Shown: positions 35,589 to 45,650, counted from the stretch's first letter. The stretch is 64,000 nucleotides of DNA from Rufibacter roseolus (GCF_017916365.1 NZ_JAFMSU010000002.1:1550001-1614000), one strand, 5' to 3'. Program-made: numbers and translations. Notes: generated by a model not told the origin, from the sequence alone.

Positions 35589-38405
35589 ATGAAATACCGG
35601 TTATACCTAATTTCCCTGCTTGCGTTGCTCAGCTGGGTTTCTCCAGGTCCATGTGCTTGGGCGCAAAATATGCCCAAAACAGAACCTTATACACTCATTT
35701 TCAAATTGAAATCTGCCGCACCTACGGCCATGAACAAAAGCGCGGGCCCTTCGCCCGTTCAGCAGGTGGTACAACGGGTAGCTTCTGGCAAGGCACAGCA
35801 GAAGTTTCCGGTTGTGGCTGGACCTTCGGCAAAAAGCAGCAAGAAGAAATCAGTGGATCTTTCCTTAATATATGAGTTACAGTATAACCCCGGCCAATCT
35901 TTCACGCAAATTAAAAAAGAACTGCTTGGCACAGGCTTGGTAGAGTACGTTGAGCCGCTGTATTTACATGAACCCCTCCATATCCCAAATGACCCTAAAG
36001 CAGATTCAGTTTCCGGCGCGCAGAATTACCTAAAGGCAGTAAACGCTTTCCAGGCCTGGGATGTAACCAAAGGCGACTCCAGCGTAGTGATTGGTATCCT
36101 GGACACTGGCGTAAGACTCACCCACGAAGACCTCAAAAACAACCTTAACTATAACTACCAGGACCCAATTGACGGGATAGACAATGACGGCGATGGTTTT
36201 GTAGACAACTTCAGGGGCTGGGACCTTGCCGACGGCGACAATGACCCTACCGCTGACGCCAACGGCCACGGCACGTTTGTTACCGGCATCGCAGCAGCCC
36301 AGGCCAACAACAGCTTAGGTATCTCAGGCTTGGGCTACCATTCCAAATTTCTACCTATTAAGGTATTCGCCTCCACTTCTACCGGTTCTTTCAAAGGCTA
36401 CGAAGCCATTGTTTATGCCGCTGACCATGGCTGTAAAGTCATCAACCTGTCCTGGGGTGGGGTAAGTTTCCCTTCTGCTTTTGAGCAGGACGTAATTAAC
36501 TATGCAGTTTTAGACCGGGATGTGGTAATAGTGGCCGCTGCCGGCAATACTAACGCTGAACTGGACTTCTACCCTGCCTCTTATCAGAACGTGGTTTCTG
36601 TGGCTGCTTTAGATAAAAATGACATCAAAGGCAGTGCGCACACTTACAGCAATAACATTGACCTGGGTGCTCTGGGAGTAGGCGTTTATTCCACTGCCAA
36701 CGGAAACGACTCTCACTATGGATATGGTACGGGGTCTTCCTATGCTTCTCCCATAGTGGCAGGCGCCGCGGCATTACTACGGAGTTATTTTCCTTCACTT
36801 ACCGCTCTGCAGATTGCAGAACGTTTGCGGGCCACCGCAGATAATATTTATGCATTACCCGGAAACGCAGCTTTCCTTGAGAAACTGGGCAAAGGTAGAC
36901 TGAATGTCTACCGGGCCCTGACCGATGAAAATGCCACCTCCGTAAGGCTCACTTCCTGGAACATGGAAGGTTCCAACACCTTTGAGCCCGGAGCCGTGGT
37001 TAGCCTCTCTGGAAAATTCGTCAATTACCTGAGCCCTGTCACCGGATTGAAAATTTCCATTTCTTCAACTAGTCCTTACCTCCAGATAGTGCAGGAAAGC
37101 TTTTCCGTTTCTAGTTTGGGCACCTTGGCCAGCGCGGAAAACCAGAACAATCCCTTTAAATTCAAGATTGCTGCCAACACCCCTGCCAACACCCAGGTCA
37201 CTTTACGGCTAGGATTTACCAGCGGATCCTATACAGATTACCAATACATCTCATTGGTGCTTAACCAGGACTTCCTGACTACCGATGTCAACAACCTGGC
37301 TGTCTCTGCTATGAGCGCCGGTAATATCGGGTACAACGGCCTTGATTATAGCCAGGGCAAAGGTGTCATTTACCGAGGCAGCGCTCCCTTGCTGGCCGAA
37401 GGAGGTTTGCTCATTGGTTATTCTGCAACGCAGGTATCTGATAACATCCGGAATGAGAAAGGATTAACGGACCATGATTTCTATGCCGTCAGCAATCTGC
37501 AGCGGAAGATGAACTCCCCATACGCCAGCTTCTATGCATCTAACGTAATGGAAGACTCCCTCACTACCACCAAGAAGAAAAGCCTGCGGATTCAGCAGAA
37601 CGTATTTGCCTGGGCCGATGCCCCTAACCGGGATTTCGTGGTCCTGGAATACATTCTCACCAACCGATCCGCTGACACCATTGCGGCCGCGCACGCCGGC
37701 ATGTTCGCAGACTGGGATATTATCTCGGCTTCCAAAAACGTGGCAGAGTGGGACAAAGACCTAAAATTGGGCATCGTGCGGCATAAGACAGATACCAGCA
37801 TTTGGGCCGGAATTCAGATTCTAACCTCTGGGGTTCCTAGCTTCTACGCCCTGGATAACAATATAGCCCCCGAATCCATCAATATGACCGATGGGTTCTC
37901 AACTCAGGAAAAATATAAGGCCCTTTCTGGCGGCATTCAGCGGGCCAGCGCCGGTGCTGGAGAAGGTAAGGATGTGTCTTATATTATCTCCTCGGCCATC
38001 AGAACCTTAGCGCCTACTGAATCGGACACTGTTGCCTTTGCGTTGGTGGCTGGCCAGACCAGAGCTGAGATTAGGAAGAACGCTAGTGCGGCCCTGTTGA
38101 AATACAAGCAGATCATGGGCTCAGGAACGGTGACATCTACCCCAGGTCAAGTGAAAGCCCAGGCCATCTCCCTGTTTCCTAACCCATCGCAAGGGCAGAT
38201 AACCATTACAATGCCTTCAGAATTACAGCAAACCTTGGTGAATGTGCAACTGGTGGACAGCAAAGGGATGGTGACCCCGCAGGGAAGCTACGAGCGGAAA
38301 GACAAAATCAGTTTCGATTTCTCTAACCTGGCCTCCGGCGTGTACTACCTCCGCTTTGTTTCGGCTAAAGGCGTTTCAACCCAGAAGCTTTTGCTTTCAA
38401 GATAG
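35589..38405 (+). CDS. Secreted S8 subtilisin-family protease with T9SS type A sorting tail
   Basis: 938 aa. A signal peptide ends near residue 25 (CAWAQN) and a propeptide-like region runs to about 140. The catalytic triad is Asp172 (GILDTG), His227 (NGHGTF) and Ser384 (GSSYASP), with an oxyanion Asn in AAAGNTNAE. Residues about 450-850 contain beta-rich accessory domains. The last 80 residues (ISLFPNPSQGQITI, ending in YYLRFVSAKGVSTQKLLLSR) are a type IX secretion sorting domain, so it should cross the outer membrane by T9SS and be surface-bound or released. It is a single gene. Substrate unknown. Confidence 0.93.
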   Translation: MKYRLYLISLLALLSWVSPGPCAWAQNMPKTEPYTLIFKLKSAAPTAMNKSAGPSPVQQVVQRVASGKAQQKFPVVAGPSAKSSKKKSVDLSLIYELQYNPGQSFTQIKKELLGTGLVEYVEPLYLHEPLHIPNDPKADSVSGAQNYLKAVNAFQAWDVTKGDSSVVIGILDTGVRLTHEDLKNNLNYNYQDPIDGIDNDGDGFVDNFRGWDLADGDNDPTADANGHGTFVTGIAAAQANNSLGISGLGYHSKFLPIKVFASTSTGSFKGYEAIVYAADHGCKVINLSWGGVSFPSAFEQDVINYAVLDRDVVIVAAAGNTNAELDFYPASYQNVVSVAALDKNDIKGSAHTYSNNIDLGALGVGVYSTANGNDSHYGYGTGSSYASPIVAGAAALLRSYFPSLTALQIAERLRATADNIYALPGNAAFLEKLGKGRLNVYRALTDENATSVRLTSWNMEGSNTFEPGAVVSLSGKFVNYLSPVTGLKISISSTSPYLQIVQESFSVSSLGTLASAENQNNPFKFKIAANTPANTQVTLRLGFTSGSYTDYQYISLVLNQDFLTTDVNNLAVSAMSAGNIGYNGLDYSQGKGVIYRGSAPLLAEGGLLIGYSATQVSDNIRNEKGLTDHDFYAVSNLQRKMNSPYASFYASNVMEDSLTTTKKKSLRIQQNVFAWADAPNRDFVVLEYILTNRSADTIAAAHAGMFADWDIISASKNVAEWDKDLKLGIVRHKTDTSIWAGIQILTSGVPSFYALDNNIAPESINMTDGFSTQEKYKALSGGIQRASAGAGEGKDVSYIISSAIRTLAPTESDTVAFALVAGQTRAEIRKNASAALLKYKQIMGSGTVTSTPGQVKAQAISLFPNPSQGQITITMPSELQQTLVNVQLVDSKGMVTPQGSYERKDKISFDFSNLASGVYYLRFVSAKGVSTQKLLLSR

Positions 38406-38408
38406 TTG

Positions 38409-38444
38409 TTTAGGGCCTGTTTTCCTTTAAACAGGCCCTAAACG
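38409..38444. repeat. Dispersed palindrome copy, best-conserved example
   Basis: Perfect 14-base arms TTTAGGGCCTGTTT (38409-38422) and AAACAGGCCCTAAA (38429-38442) with a 6-base loop, 4 bases after the subtilase stop. The trailing CG is shared with several other copies. Confidence 0.85.
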
Positions 38445-38449
38445 CAAAC

Positions 38450-38500
38450 CCCATAAAACAGAAGCGGCGACCCAATGGGTCGCCGCTTCTGTTTTATGGG
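38450..38500. terminator. Bidirectional terminator, 24-bp perfect hairpin
   Basis: Arms 38450-38473 and 38477-38500 (inner GAAGCGGCGACCC/GGGTCGCCGCTTC, outer CATAAAAC/GTTTTATG) with a 3-base loop. It separates the convergent subtilase and aconitase genes and directly follows a dispersed palindrome. Confidence 0.85.
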
Positions 38501-38511
38501 CAATTTAAGGA

Positions 38512-40788
38512 TTATGCGTTTTGCTGCTGCAGACGGATAAGGTTAAGCGCTGAACCAGCCTTGAACCACTCAATCTGTCCTTGGTTGTAGGTGTGGTTCG
38601 CCTCAAAGGTGTAGGTAGAACCGTCTTTGTGCGTTAATCTCACCTGCAACGGAACGCCGGGCGTGAAGGAAGTCAAGCCAAGGATGTCGATGGTGTCGTG
38701 CTCCTCAATCTTGTCGTAGTCCTCTTTGTTGGCGAAAGTAAGCGCCAGCATACCTTGCTTCTTCAGGTTGGTTTCGTGGATACGGGCGAAGGATTTCACC
38801 AGAACCACTTTCACACCTAAGTGACGGGGCTCCATAGCCGCGTGCTCACGGGAAGAACCTTCACCATAGTTCTCATCTCCTACCACCACGGTACCAATAC
38901 CGGCGGCTTTGTAGGTGCGGGCTACCTTTGGAACTTCGTCATACGCCTCTCCCTGCACACCCAGGTTTCTCACCTTATTGGCTTCGCCGTTGAAGGCGTT
39001 GATAGCACCAATGAGCATGTTGTTGGAGATGTTGTCCAAGTGACCACGGTATTTCAACCAAGGACCGGCCATAGAGATGTGGTCAGTGGTACATTTACCC
39101 TGGGCTTTAATCAACAGGCGCAGACCAGTCAGGTCTTGTCCGTTCCAAGGCTGGAAGCCTTCCAGCAGTTGCAGACGGTCTGAAGCTGGGTTCACCACCA
39201 CTTCTACTCCGCTAGGATCAGCGGCCGGAGCCACGTAACCAGCATCTTCCACCGCGAAACCGTTTACCGGGAACTGGATACCCTGCGGCTCATCCAGTTT
39301 CACCTGCTCACCGTTTTTGTTTGTGAGGGTATCAGTCAGCGGGTTGAAAGTAAGGTCACCGGCGATGGCGAAAGCTGTAACGATCTCTGGTGACGCCACA
39401 AACGCGTGCGTGTTCGGGTTACCGTCGTTACGCTTGGCGAAGTTACGGTTAAAGGAAGTGATGATGGAGTTCTTGCGCTTAGGATCGTCGGTGTGACGCG
39501 CCCACTGCCCGATGCACGGACCGCAAGCGTTAGCCAAAACCACGCCTCCGATCTCAGAGAAAGTCTCCAGGATACCATCGCGCTCAGCAGTGTAACGCAC
39601 CACCTCAGAACCTGGGGTAATGGTGTACTCTGCATTAGCTACCAGTCCTTTTTCTACGGCTTGTCTCGCTATTGAGGCAGCACGGGTAAGGTCTTCATAA
39701 GAAGAGTTGGTGCAAGACCCGATCAAACCTACTTCCAGTTTGGCTGGCCAGTTGTGCTCACGCACGGCAGCCGCAAACTGAGAGATTGGCCAGGCGGCAT
39801 CCGGCGTGAACGGACCGTTCACGTGCGGCTCCAACTCGCTCAGGTTGATCTCAATCAGTTGGTCGTAGAAAGCCTCAGGGTTGGCGTATACTTCCTCATC
39901 GGCACGCAGGTGCTCGGCAACCTGGCTGGCCAGGTCAGCGATCTCACCGCGCTCAGTACCTCTCAGGTAATCGGCCATGGTCTCATCATAGGCGAAAACA
40001 GAGGTAGTAGCCCCAATCTCGGCACCCATGTTACAGATGGTGGATTTACCGGAGCAGGAGATGTTAGCGGCTCCCTCACCGAAGTATTCAACAATGGCAC
40101 CGGTACCACCTTTTACGGTCAAGATACCTGCCACTTTCAGGATTATGTCTTTAGGCGCAGCCCAACCGCTTAAACGGCCAGTCAGTTTCACCCCAATTAC
40201 ACGTGGGAACTTCAGCTCCCAAGCCATACCGGCCATCACGTCTACGGCATCGGCACCGCCCACACCAATCGCGATCATACCCAAACCACCCGCGTTAGGC
40301 GTGTGAGAGTCAGTCCCGATCATCATTCCGCCCGGGAAGGCGTAGTTCTCAAACACCACAGTGTGGATGATACCCGCACCCGGCTTCCAGAACCCGATAC
40401 CATATTTATTAGATACAGAAGCCAGGAAGTCATACACCTCTTTGTTTTCTGCATAAGCCTCGGCCAAATCCTGGTCAGCACCCACACGGGCCTGGATCAA
40501 GTGGTCGCAGTGCACCGAAGAAGGAACAGCTACCGTAGGGCGGCCTGCCTGCATGAACTGAAGCAAAGCCATCTGAGCCGTGGCATCCTGCATGGCTACG
40601 CGGTCTGGCGCGAAGTCAACGTAAGACTTACCCCGCTCATATGCCTGCGTAGCAGCGCCATTATATAAGTGAGCGTAAAGAATTTTCTCAGTTTGAGTTA
40701 AAGGCCGGCCAACCGCCGTACGTGCTGCCGCAATCCGGTCGCCCAGCTGCGCATACACTGCCTTGATCATGTCTACATCAAATGCCAT
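38512..40788 (-). CDS. acn: Aconitate hydratase (mitochondrial/Bacteroidota type)
   Basis: 758 aa, the size of mitochondrial-type aconitases rather than the roughly 890-aa AcnA. The 4Fe-4S cysteines are in [11 protein letters not shown] (one) and [11 protein letters not shown] (two). HCDHLIQA near residue 110, [15 protein letters not shown] and the C-terminal swivel motif [16 protein letters not shown] are present. It interconverts citrate and isocitrate via cis-aconitate in the TCA cycle. A weak minus-strand promoter (TTG and GACATTTG, 20-base gap) lies about 70-100 bases upstream. It is a single gene. Confidence 0.96.
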   Translation of the reverse strand: MAFDVDMIKAVYAQLGDRIAAARTAVGRPLTQTEKILYAHLYNGAATQAYERGKSYVDFAPDRVAMQDATAQMALLQFMQAGRPTVAVPSSVHCDHLIQARVGADQDLAEAYAENKEVYDFLASVSNKYGIGFWKPGAGIIHTVVFENYAFPGGMMIGTDSHTPNAGGLGMIAIGVGGADAVDVMAGMAWELKFPRVIGVKLTGRLSGWAAPKDIILKVAGILTVKGGTGAIVEYFGEGAANISCSGKSTICNMGAEIGATTSVFAYDETMADYLRGTERGEIADLASQVAEHLRADEEVYANPEAFYDQLIEINLSELEPHVNGPFTPDAAWPISQFAAAVREHNWPAKLEVGLIGSCTNSSYEDLTRAASIARQAVEKGLVANAEYTITPGSEVVRYTAERDGILETFSEIGGVVLANACGPCIGQWARHTDDPKRKNSIITSFNRNFAKRNDGNPNTHAFVASPEIVTAFAIAGDLTFNPLTDTLTNKNGEQVKLDEPQGIQFPVNGFAVEDAGYVAPAADPSGVEVVVNPASDRLQLLEGFQPWNGQDLTGLRLLIKAQGKCTTDHISMAGPWLKYRGHLDNISNNMLIGAINAFNGEANKVRNLGVQGEAYDEVPKVARTYKAAGIGTVVVGDENYGEGSSREHAAMEPRHLGVKVVLVKSFARIHETNLKKQGMLALTFANKEDYDKIEEHDTIDILGLTSFTPGVPLQVRLTHKDGSTYTFEANHTYNQGQIEWFKAGSALNLIRLQQQNA

Positions 40789-40941
40789 AGATCTGCTTTG
40801 TATTATTTAAGTTCAGTGCTACTAACGTCGCGCACAAATGTCGCAAACAGAACACTTTTACACAAGCTTTAAAATATCACCCTTTGCAAAGGTTTTCACG
40901 TACCTGTATGCAAATTCAAGCGGGCACCGTACTTTTACGGC

Positions 40942-42189
40942 ATGAATAAGATTTCCTTTTCCAGATATTCGTTTTTTGCCCTTTTTTCAGCTTCTCTGGG
41001 CCTTTCGGCCTGCTCCTCTTCTACTTCAGATGAACTAAGCACGGGCTCCTACCGCGGTATCATTGAGGTAAGCGGCCAGGAAATGCCCTTCAACTTCACC
41101 GTTTCTGAAGAAGGCGGAAAGCAGGTTGCCCATCTCATTAACGGAGATGAGAGAATTTTGATTAATGAAATTTCAAATGCCCAGGACAGCGTGCGCCTGC
41201 AGATGCACATCTTTGACGCTGCGCTGATTGCCAAAGTAAAAGACGGTAAGCTATCTGGTCGCTGGGAACGGAAAGATCAGGCAGAGCCCTACAGCCTGCC
41301 GTTCACCGCGGAGTTAGGGAACACAAGCCGTTTTTCCCAAAACCCCTCCAAACCAAACTTGGACGTAACCGGTAAATGGGAAGTGACTTTCACCGAGGAC
41401 GGCGGCAAAACCTACCCGGCCATTGGAGAGTTTGTGCAGAAAGGCAACGCCCTCACCGGCACCTTCCTGACCACTACCGGCGATTACCGTTATCTGCAGG
41501 GCGAGGTAGACGGAAACAAACTGAAACTCTCGGCCTTTGACGGCGCCCACGCTTTCCTCTTCCAAGCCACCGGTCAGGAGAACGGCACTTTAAAGGGAGA
41601 TTTCTACGCGGGCAAATCGGGCCACGAGACCTGGACCGCCAAACGCAACGAGAACTTCAAACTGGCCTCCGCTGATACCCTGACCTATTTAAAACCTGGC
41701 TACGAGCGCCTGGACTTTTCCTTCCCGGACCTGAACGGCAAGAAGGTCTCTCTTTCAGATCCTCAGTTCAAGGGCAAAGTAGTGGTGGCGCAAATCTTCG
41801 GGTCCTGGTGTCCCAACTGTATGGATGAGACCAAGTTTTTGGCACCCTGGTACGAGAAAAACAAAAGCCGTGGCGTAGAAGTAGTGGGCCTGGGCTATGA
41901 GGTGAGCCCCGAGTTTGACAAAGCCAAAGTGCGCGTAGAGAAAATGCGCGACCGCCTGCAAGTGCCATATACCCTCTTGATTGGCGGTACCAAAGACAAG
42001 GAACTGGTAGCCAAATCACTTCCGGCACTCAACCACGTGCTCTCCTTCCCTACCACCATCTTTATTGACAAGCAAGGCAAAGTACGCAAGATCCACACGG
42101 GCTTCTCCGGCCCCGGCACCGGCAAGTATTATGACGAGTTTGTGCAGGAATTCAACAAGACCATTGATGAACTGGTAGCTGAGAAGTAG
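40942..42189 (+). CDS. TlpA/thioredoxin-like thiol-disulfide lipoprotein
   Basis: 415 aa. Signal with lipobox LSAC (Cys24). Residues about 30-240 form two repeated beta-rich modules (GSYRGIIEVSGQEMPFNFTV and TGKWEVTFTEDGGKTYPAIG are their openings), common in Bacteroidota TlpA proteins. Residues about 255-415 are a redoxin domain with the active site WCPNC (Cys290, Cys293) and a cis-Pro region at SFPTTIFID. It likely reduces or shuffles disulfides in the periplasm. It is divergent from aconitase and has its own terminator. Confidence 0.9.
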   Translation: MNKISFSRYSFFALFSASLGLSACSSSTSDELSTGSYRGIIEVSGQEMPFNFTVSEEGGKQVAHLINGDERILINEISNAQDSVRLQMHIFDAALIAKVKDGKLSGRWERKDQAEPYSLPFTAELGNTSRFSQNPSKPNLDVTGKWEVTFTEDGGKTYPAIGEFVQKGNALTGTFLTTTGDYRYLQGEVDGNKLKLSAFDGAHAFLFQATGQENGTLKGDFYAGKSGHETWTAKRNENFKLASADTLTYLKPGYERLDFSFPDLNGKKVSLSDPQFKGKVVVAQIFGSWCPNCMDETKFLAPWYEKNKSRGVEVVGLGYEVSPEFDKAKVRVEKMRDRLQVPYTLLIGGTKDKELVAKSLPALNHVLSFPTTIFIDKQGKVRKIHTGFSGPGTGKYYDEFVQEFNKTIDELVAEK

Positions 42190-42210
42190 CCTACAATTAG
42201 TTTATGAAAA

Positions 42211-42252
42211 AGAAGAGGCGCTGATATTGAAATCAGCGCCGCTTCTGTTTTA
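42211..42252 (+). terminator. Intrinsic terminator of the TlpA-like gene
   Basis: GGCGCTGAT (42217-42225) pairs with ATCAGCGCC (42232-42240), extended by AGAAG/CTTCT across one mismatch. GTTTTAG follows. Its T run is also the first bases of a dispersed palindrome copy. Confidence 0.8.
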
Positions 42253-42282
42253 GGGGTGTTTTATTGAAAACAGGCTTAAATC
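42248..42282. repeat. Dispersed palindrome copy adjoining a terminator
   Basis: Left half TTTTAGGGGTGTTTT, right half GAAAACAGGCTTAAATC. It directly continues from the terminator T run at 42248-42252. Confidence 0.7.
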
Positions 42283-42348
42283 TAAGAACAGTATTGACAT
42301 GTTAGAACTTCGAAGGAAAATAGGACTAAGTCTAAGACAATACCCCAA

Positions 42349-42930
42349 CTAATTATTCGACATTATTACGGTGGCCTCACTTTTCTTGTAATTCAAAATC
42401 AAGAAAGACACTCCAACAATTAACCCCAGCAATCCACCTACATAGCTATAATTATGAATTTGAGCAGCTAAGTAAAATAAAAAATCATTTTGAATAATCA
42501 TATTATGAGGTACTTCACTTGATTGCATTACCTCGTATTGCATGTATGATGCAGAGTTCAGATATTCTGGTAGAAATAAATAGGACGTTACCATAAATGG
42601 AGTAAAAAAGGCAATTATTATTGCTATGACAATTGCTTTAAGTGTTTGCCGAAGCATAATCTTAGTATTCTGATGCAAACAACCAACAATTCCAAACATT
42701 ATTCCAATTAGCAGCCCCATCCACCAACTAGACCAAACCCCAATAATGGCAGCTCCTAGGCGTGGAGACTCCATGAAATATTCATCAAGCCCGAACTGAT
42801 AAAACAGAACCTTAGTAAAGAACTCTGAAGAAATAGAATACGTGACCTGATTATGGATTATACCATATATGCCAGCTATCAGGATAGATAATAATATGAT
42901 CAGAAATAAGACTATTACCTTATTGTTCAT
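42349..42930 (-). CDS. AT-rich multi-pass membrane protein, unknown function
   Basis: 193 aa. Four hydrophobic segments at about 5-25, 60-85, 92-117 and 163-183, and a polar loop with YLNSASYMQYEVMQSSEVPHNM between the third and fourth. I recognise no family. Codon use and composition are AT-rich (20 of 60 G+C in the line from 42421) compared with its neighbours, which suggests acquisition from elsewhere or relaxed selection. It is a single gene; no promoter or terminator was identified. Confidence 0.65.
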   Translation of the reverse strand: MNNKVIVLFLIILLSILIAGIYGIIHNQVTYSISSEFFTKVLFYQFGLDEYFMESPRLGAAIIGVWSSWWMGLLIGIMFGIVGCLHQNTKIMLRQTLKAIVIAIIIAFFTPFMVTSYLFLPEYLNSASYMQYEVMQSSEVPHNMIIQNDFLFYLAAQIHNYSYVGGLLGLIVGVSFLILNYKKSEATVIMSNN

Positions 42931-43072
42931 TTAGGAATATATCTCAAGGAAATTGAATAACCTATACTGTAACCTTATTATAACCAATGGATAATAATAA
43001 CACCTCTCAGACTCCTTCCTAATTAGGCAGGCATTACTCTAATAAATAAAGCAATTCTTCATCTATTTTCCC

Positions 43073-43089
43073 CAAAACAGCCCTAAAAC
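43073..43089. repeat. Half copy of the dispersed palindrome
   Basis: CAAAACAGCCCTAAAAC, the right half only, 10 bases past the stop of the minus-strand polyprenyl synthase gene. Confidence 0.5.
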
Positions 43090-43098
43090 AAAAAGAAC

Positions 43099-44076
43099 CT
43101 ATTTCTCGCGCTCTATGGTATAGCGGATGAGTTGCTCCAGGGAGTCTCGGGAAGGGGAAGCGGGGAAAGAGTGCAGGAGTGTGAGGGCCTCGGCGTGCAG
43201 GTTGTTCATGCAGTTGATGGAGTACTCCAGTCCGCCGGACTTTTTCACGAAGTCAATGACCGCGTTGATCTTATCGGCTTTGCCGTTGTTGTTTTTGACG
43301 TTGTAGATGACGCGGCGTTTGGTTAGCCAATCGGCTTGCTGCAGTGCGTAGATAAGGGGCAGCGTCATCTTCTTCTCCTTGATGTCAATGCCAACGGGCT
43401 TGCCGATCTCGGCGGTGCCGTAGTCAAACAAATCGTCTTTGATCTGGAAAGCCAGACCCACTTTCTCCCCAAACAGGCGGGCGCGCTCCACCGTCTCCGC
43501 ATCAGCCCCGATGGAGGCCACACCCACAGCGCAGCAAGAAGCGATGAGGGAAGCGGTTTTCTGCCGGATGATGTCAAAGTAGACTTCCTCAGTGATGTCC
43601 AGGCGGCGGGCCTTCTCCATCTGCAGCAGCTCGCCCTCACTCATCTCGCGCACGGCGTTGCTCACGATCTTCAGCAGCCCGAAATCATCGTTGTTCAAAG
43701 ACAGCAGCAGGCCTTTGGAGAGCAGGTAATCACCCACCAGCACGGCAATTTTGTTTTTCCAGAGGGCATTCACGGAAAAGAAACCGCGGCGGTAGTTGGA
43801 GTCGTCCACCACGTCATCGTGCACCAGGGTGGCGGTGTGCAGCAGTTCAATGAGGGCCGCGCCGCGGTAAGTGGCATCGGGGATCTGCTCCTGCAGGAGC
43901 TTGGCCATGAAGAACACAAACATGGGGCGCATCTGCTTTCCCTTGCGCTTCACAATGTAGCCCATGATCTTATCCAGGAGCAAAACGTTTGATTGCATGG
44001 ACTGGCGGAATTTCTTCTCGAACTCCTGCATCTCCACTGCAATCGGGGCCTGTATCTGGTCTAAGGGGCTGCTCAT
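43099..44076 (-). CDS. Polyprenyl diphosphate synthase (long-chain, IspB-like)
   Basis: 325 aa all-helical trans-prenyltransferase. The first aspartate-rich motif is DDVVDD (87-92), the second is IKDDLFDYG near 225, and GKQMRP near 46-51 binds isopentenyl diphosphate. Residues just before the first motif are small or aliphatic (LLHTATLVH), which in this family permits long chains, so an octaprenyl or heptaprenyl product for menaquinone is likely. That would fit the sdhCAB operon in the same window. It is divergent from an alpha/beta hydrolase gene 106 bases away. Confidence 0.93.
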   Translation of the reverse strand: MSSPLDQIQAPIAVEMQEFEKKFRQSMQSNVLLLDKIMGYIVKRKGKQMRPMFVFFMAKLLQEQIPDATYRGAALIELLHTATLVHDDVVDDSNYRRGFFSVNALWKNKIAVLVGDYLLSKGLLLSLNNDDFGLLKIVSNAVREMSEGELLQMEKARRLDITEEVYFDIIRQKTASLIASCCAVGVASIGADAETVERARLFGEKVGLAFQIKDDLFDYGTAEIGKPVGIDIKEKKMTLPLIYALQQADWLTKRRVIYNVKNNNGKADKINAVIDFVKKSGGLEYSINCMNNLHAEALTLLHSFPASPSRDSLEQLIRYTIEREK

Positions 44077-44182
44077 CTCTCGGGCGCAATATTACGAGGC
44101 GGCGCCCTCAGAAGCAAACGCTGGGTTTGGATTTGCCGTTATTCAGGTGTTACTTCGTCGCCTTTTTCAGATATTCCTGCCC

Positions 44183-45040
44183 ATGATACTTCGCAAGGAC
44201 TTTTTGCTCACCTCGCCCCACGGCCGCGACTTCGCTGTGGACGCCCGCTGGCTCCCAGACGGAAATGCCAAACCCGTGGTGGTGTTTGTGCACGGCTTCA
44301 AAGGCTTCAAGGACTGGGGCCACTTCAACCTGCTGGCCGACTACTTTGCCTACCATGGTTTCGTGTTCGTGAAACTGAATCTTTCGCATAACGGCGTGGA
44401 GCCATACGGCACCGATCTTACCAACATGGAGGCTTTCGGGAACAACAACTTCTGCATTGAACTGGACGATGTAGGCACGCTGCTGGCGTATCTGAGAAAC
44501 AACCCCGCAGAAATACCTGCCCAGGAAATGAAGGCCGATTTTATCTTCCTGATTGGCCACAGCCGCGGGGGCGGATTGGTGATGCTGAAGGCTGCGGAAG
44601 CCGCCGAGGTAACAGGCGTGGCCACCTGGTCAGCAATCAGTGACATTGACCAGCGCTGGTCGCCGGAAGTGATGGAACGCTGGAAGCGTGACGGCGTGCA
44701 ATACATCCCTAACGTGCGCACAGGCCAGCAGATGCCTTTGTATTACCAGTTGGTAGAGAATTACCTGGCCAACCGCCACCGCCTCAACATTCCAAAGGCG
44801 GTGGAAAAGCTGCAGATTCCGTTGTTGATCCTACACGGAGAGCAGGATGAGACCCTGCCAGTGCAGATGGCGCACGACCTGCACGCCTTAAACCCCTTCG
44901 CCGAGCTTTACCTGCTTCCGGACGGGGACCACTCCTTCGGAGGGCGTCACCCCTATGAACAGCCTGAACTGCCGGCGCTGGCCAAAGCCGCCGCCGATAA
45001 AACCATCCAATTTTTCCAGACCACCCTAGACCGGTTGTAA
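44183..45040 (+). CDS. Alpha/beta hydrolase (dienelactone hydrolase-like)
   Basis: 285 aa from the ATG at 44183. A longer frame to 43964 would overlap the divergent prenyl synthase start and is rejected. HGFKG (37-41) is the oxyanion loop, GHSRGG (125-130) has the nucleophile Ser127, LHGEQDETLPV carries the acid and DGDHSFGG the His. No signal peptide, so it is probably a cytosolic esterase; substrate unknown. Its stop overlaps the folK start (TAATG), so the two are co-translated. Confidence 0.88.
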   Translation: MILRKDFLLTSPHGRDFAVDARWLPDGNAKPVVVFVHGFKGFKDWGHFNLLADYFAYHGFVFVKLNLSHNGVEPYGTDLTNMEAFGNNNFCIELDDVGTLLAYLRNNPAEIPAQEMKADFIFLIGHSRGGGLVMLKAAEAAEVTGVATWSAISDIDQRWSPEVMERWKRDGVQYIPNVRTGQQMPLYYQLVENYLANRHRLNIPKAVEKLQIPLLILHGEQDETLPVQMAHDLHALNPFAELYLLPDGDHSFGGRHPYEQPELPALAKAAADKTIQFFQTTLDRL

Positions 45041-45534
45041 TGACGCCATTGTTTCTGCTATTGGGCAGCAACCTGGGAGACCGGGTTTTCTATCTATCCG
45101 AAGCCACAAACCGTTTAGCGGCTCTTTTCGGGAAAACAGTTCAAAAATCAAAGCTTTACGAAACGGCTGCCTGGGGCCTGGAAGACCAACCCTCCTTCCT
45201 GAACCAGGTGCTGGTCTTTCACACAGGCTTTTCCCCTAAGGTAGTGCTGGCCTTAACCCAACGCATAGAACAGGAACTGGGTCGGATTAGAAAGGAACGC
45301 TGGGGAGCCCGCGTCATTGATATTGATATCCTGTTTTACGGCCAAAATGTGGTCAACACCCCCGAACTGCACCTCCCCCACCCCCAACTTCACCTCCGGC
45401 GGTTCACCTTAGCGCCCCTCGCTGAAGTAGCCCCTGATTTTGTGCATCCAGTCCTTCAAAAGACCATTAAAAATTTATTGGCAGAATGCCCTGATGAGTT
45501 GGAGGTGAAGGAATTCCTGAAGCAGGATTGTTAG
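45040..45534 (+). CDS. folK: 2-amino-4-hydroxy-6-hydroxymethyldihydropteridine diphosphokinase
   Basis: 164 aa. LLLGSNLGDR (5-14) is the HPPK N-terminus. Y-E-T-A-A-W-G, PSFLNQVL, then ELGRIRKERWGARVIDIDILFYG and LPHPQLHLRRFTLAPLAEVAPDFVHP are the ATP- and pterin-binding signatures. It transfers pyrophosphate from ATP to hydroxymethyldihydropterin in folate synthesis. It is one base into the hydrolase stop. The last codons (KQDC and stop) lie inside a 20-nt repeat unit that recurs just downstream and, inverted, in the 3' end of the next gene. Confidence 0.95.
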   Translation: MTPLFLLLGSNLGDRVFYLSEATNRLAALFGKTVQKSKLYETAAWGLEDQPSFLNQVLVFHTGFSPKVVLALTQRIEQELGRIRKERWGARVIDIDILFYGQNVVNTPELHLPHPQLHLRRFTLAPLAEVAPDFVHPVLQKTIKNLLAECPDELEVKEFLKQDC

Positions 45535-45579
45535 GATATAGAAGCAGGATTTTCTGGATCGAGTAAATTTTCAGGATTG
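45519..45579. repeat. Tandem GAAGCAGGATT units at the folK 3' end (left arm)
   Basis: Two tandem units, GAAGCAGGATTGTTAGGATA and then GAAGCAGGATTTTCTGGAT, plus a degenerate third (TTTTCAGGATTG). The first unit encodes the last four folK residues and its stop. An inverted counterpart lies at 45751-45799. Confidence 0.8.
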
Positions 45580-45613
45580 AATTAGAGGAGCAATATCAAT
45601 TTTGAGTAGATAC

Positions 45614-45650
45614 TTTTTAAGCCTATTTCTTCAAATCAGGCCTAAAATGC
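45614..45650. repeat. Dispersed palindrome copy
   Basis: Left half TTTTTAAGCCTATTTC, right half AAATCAGGCCTAAAATGC. It lies between the two inverted repeat arms of the folK/CapD-like gap. Confidence 0.65.

Noticed and set aside
43964-44182. Longer start for the alpha/beta hydrolase
   Set aside because: The 73 extra codons overlap the divergent prenyl synthase coding region and show no conservation pattern; the ATG at 44183 gives a normal N-terminus.
45119-45155. Palindrome-like string CTTTTCGGGAAAACAG inside folK
   Set aside because: It lies in conserved-length coding sequence and lacks the outer TTTTAGG/CCTAAAA parts; probably chance.
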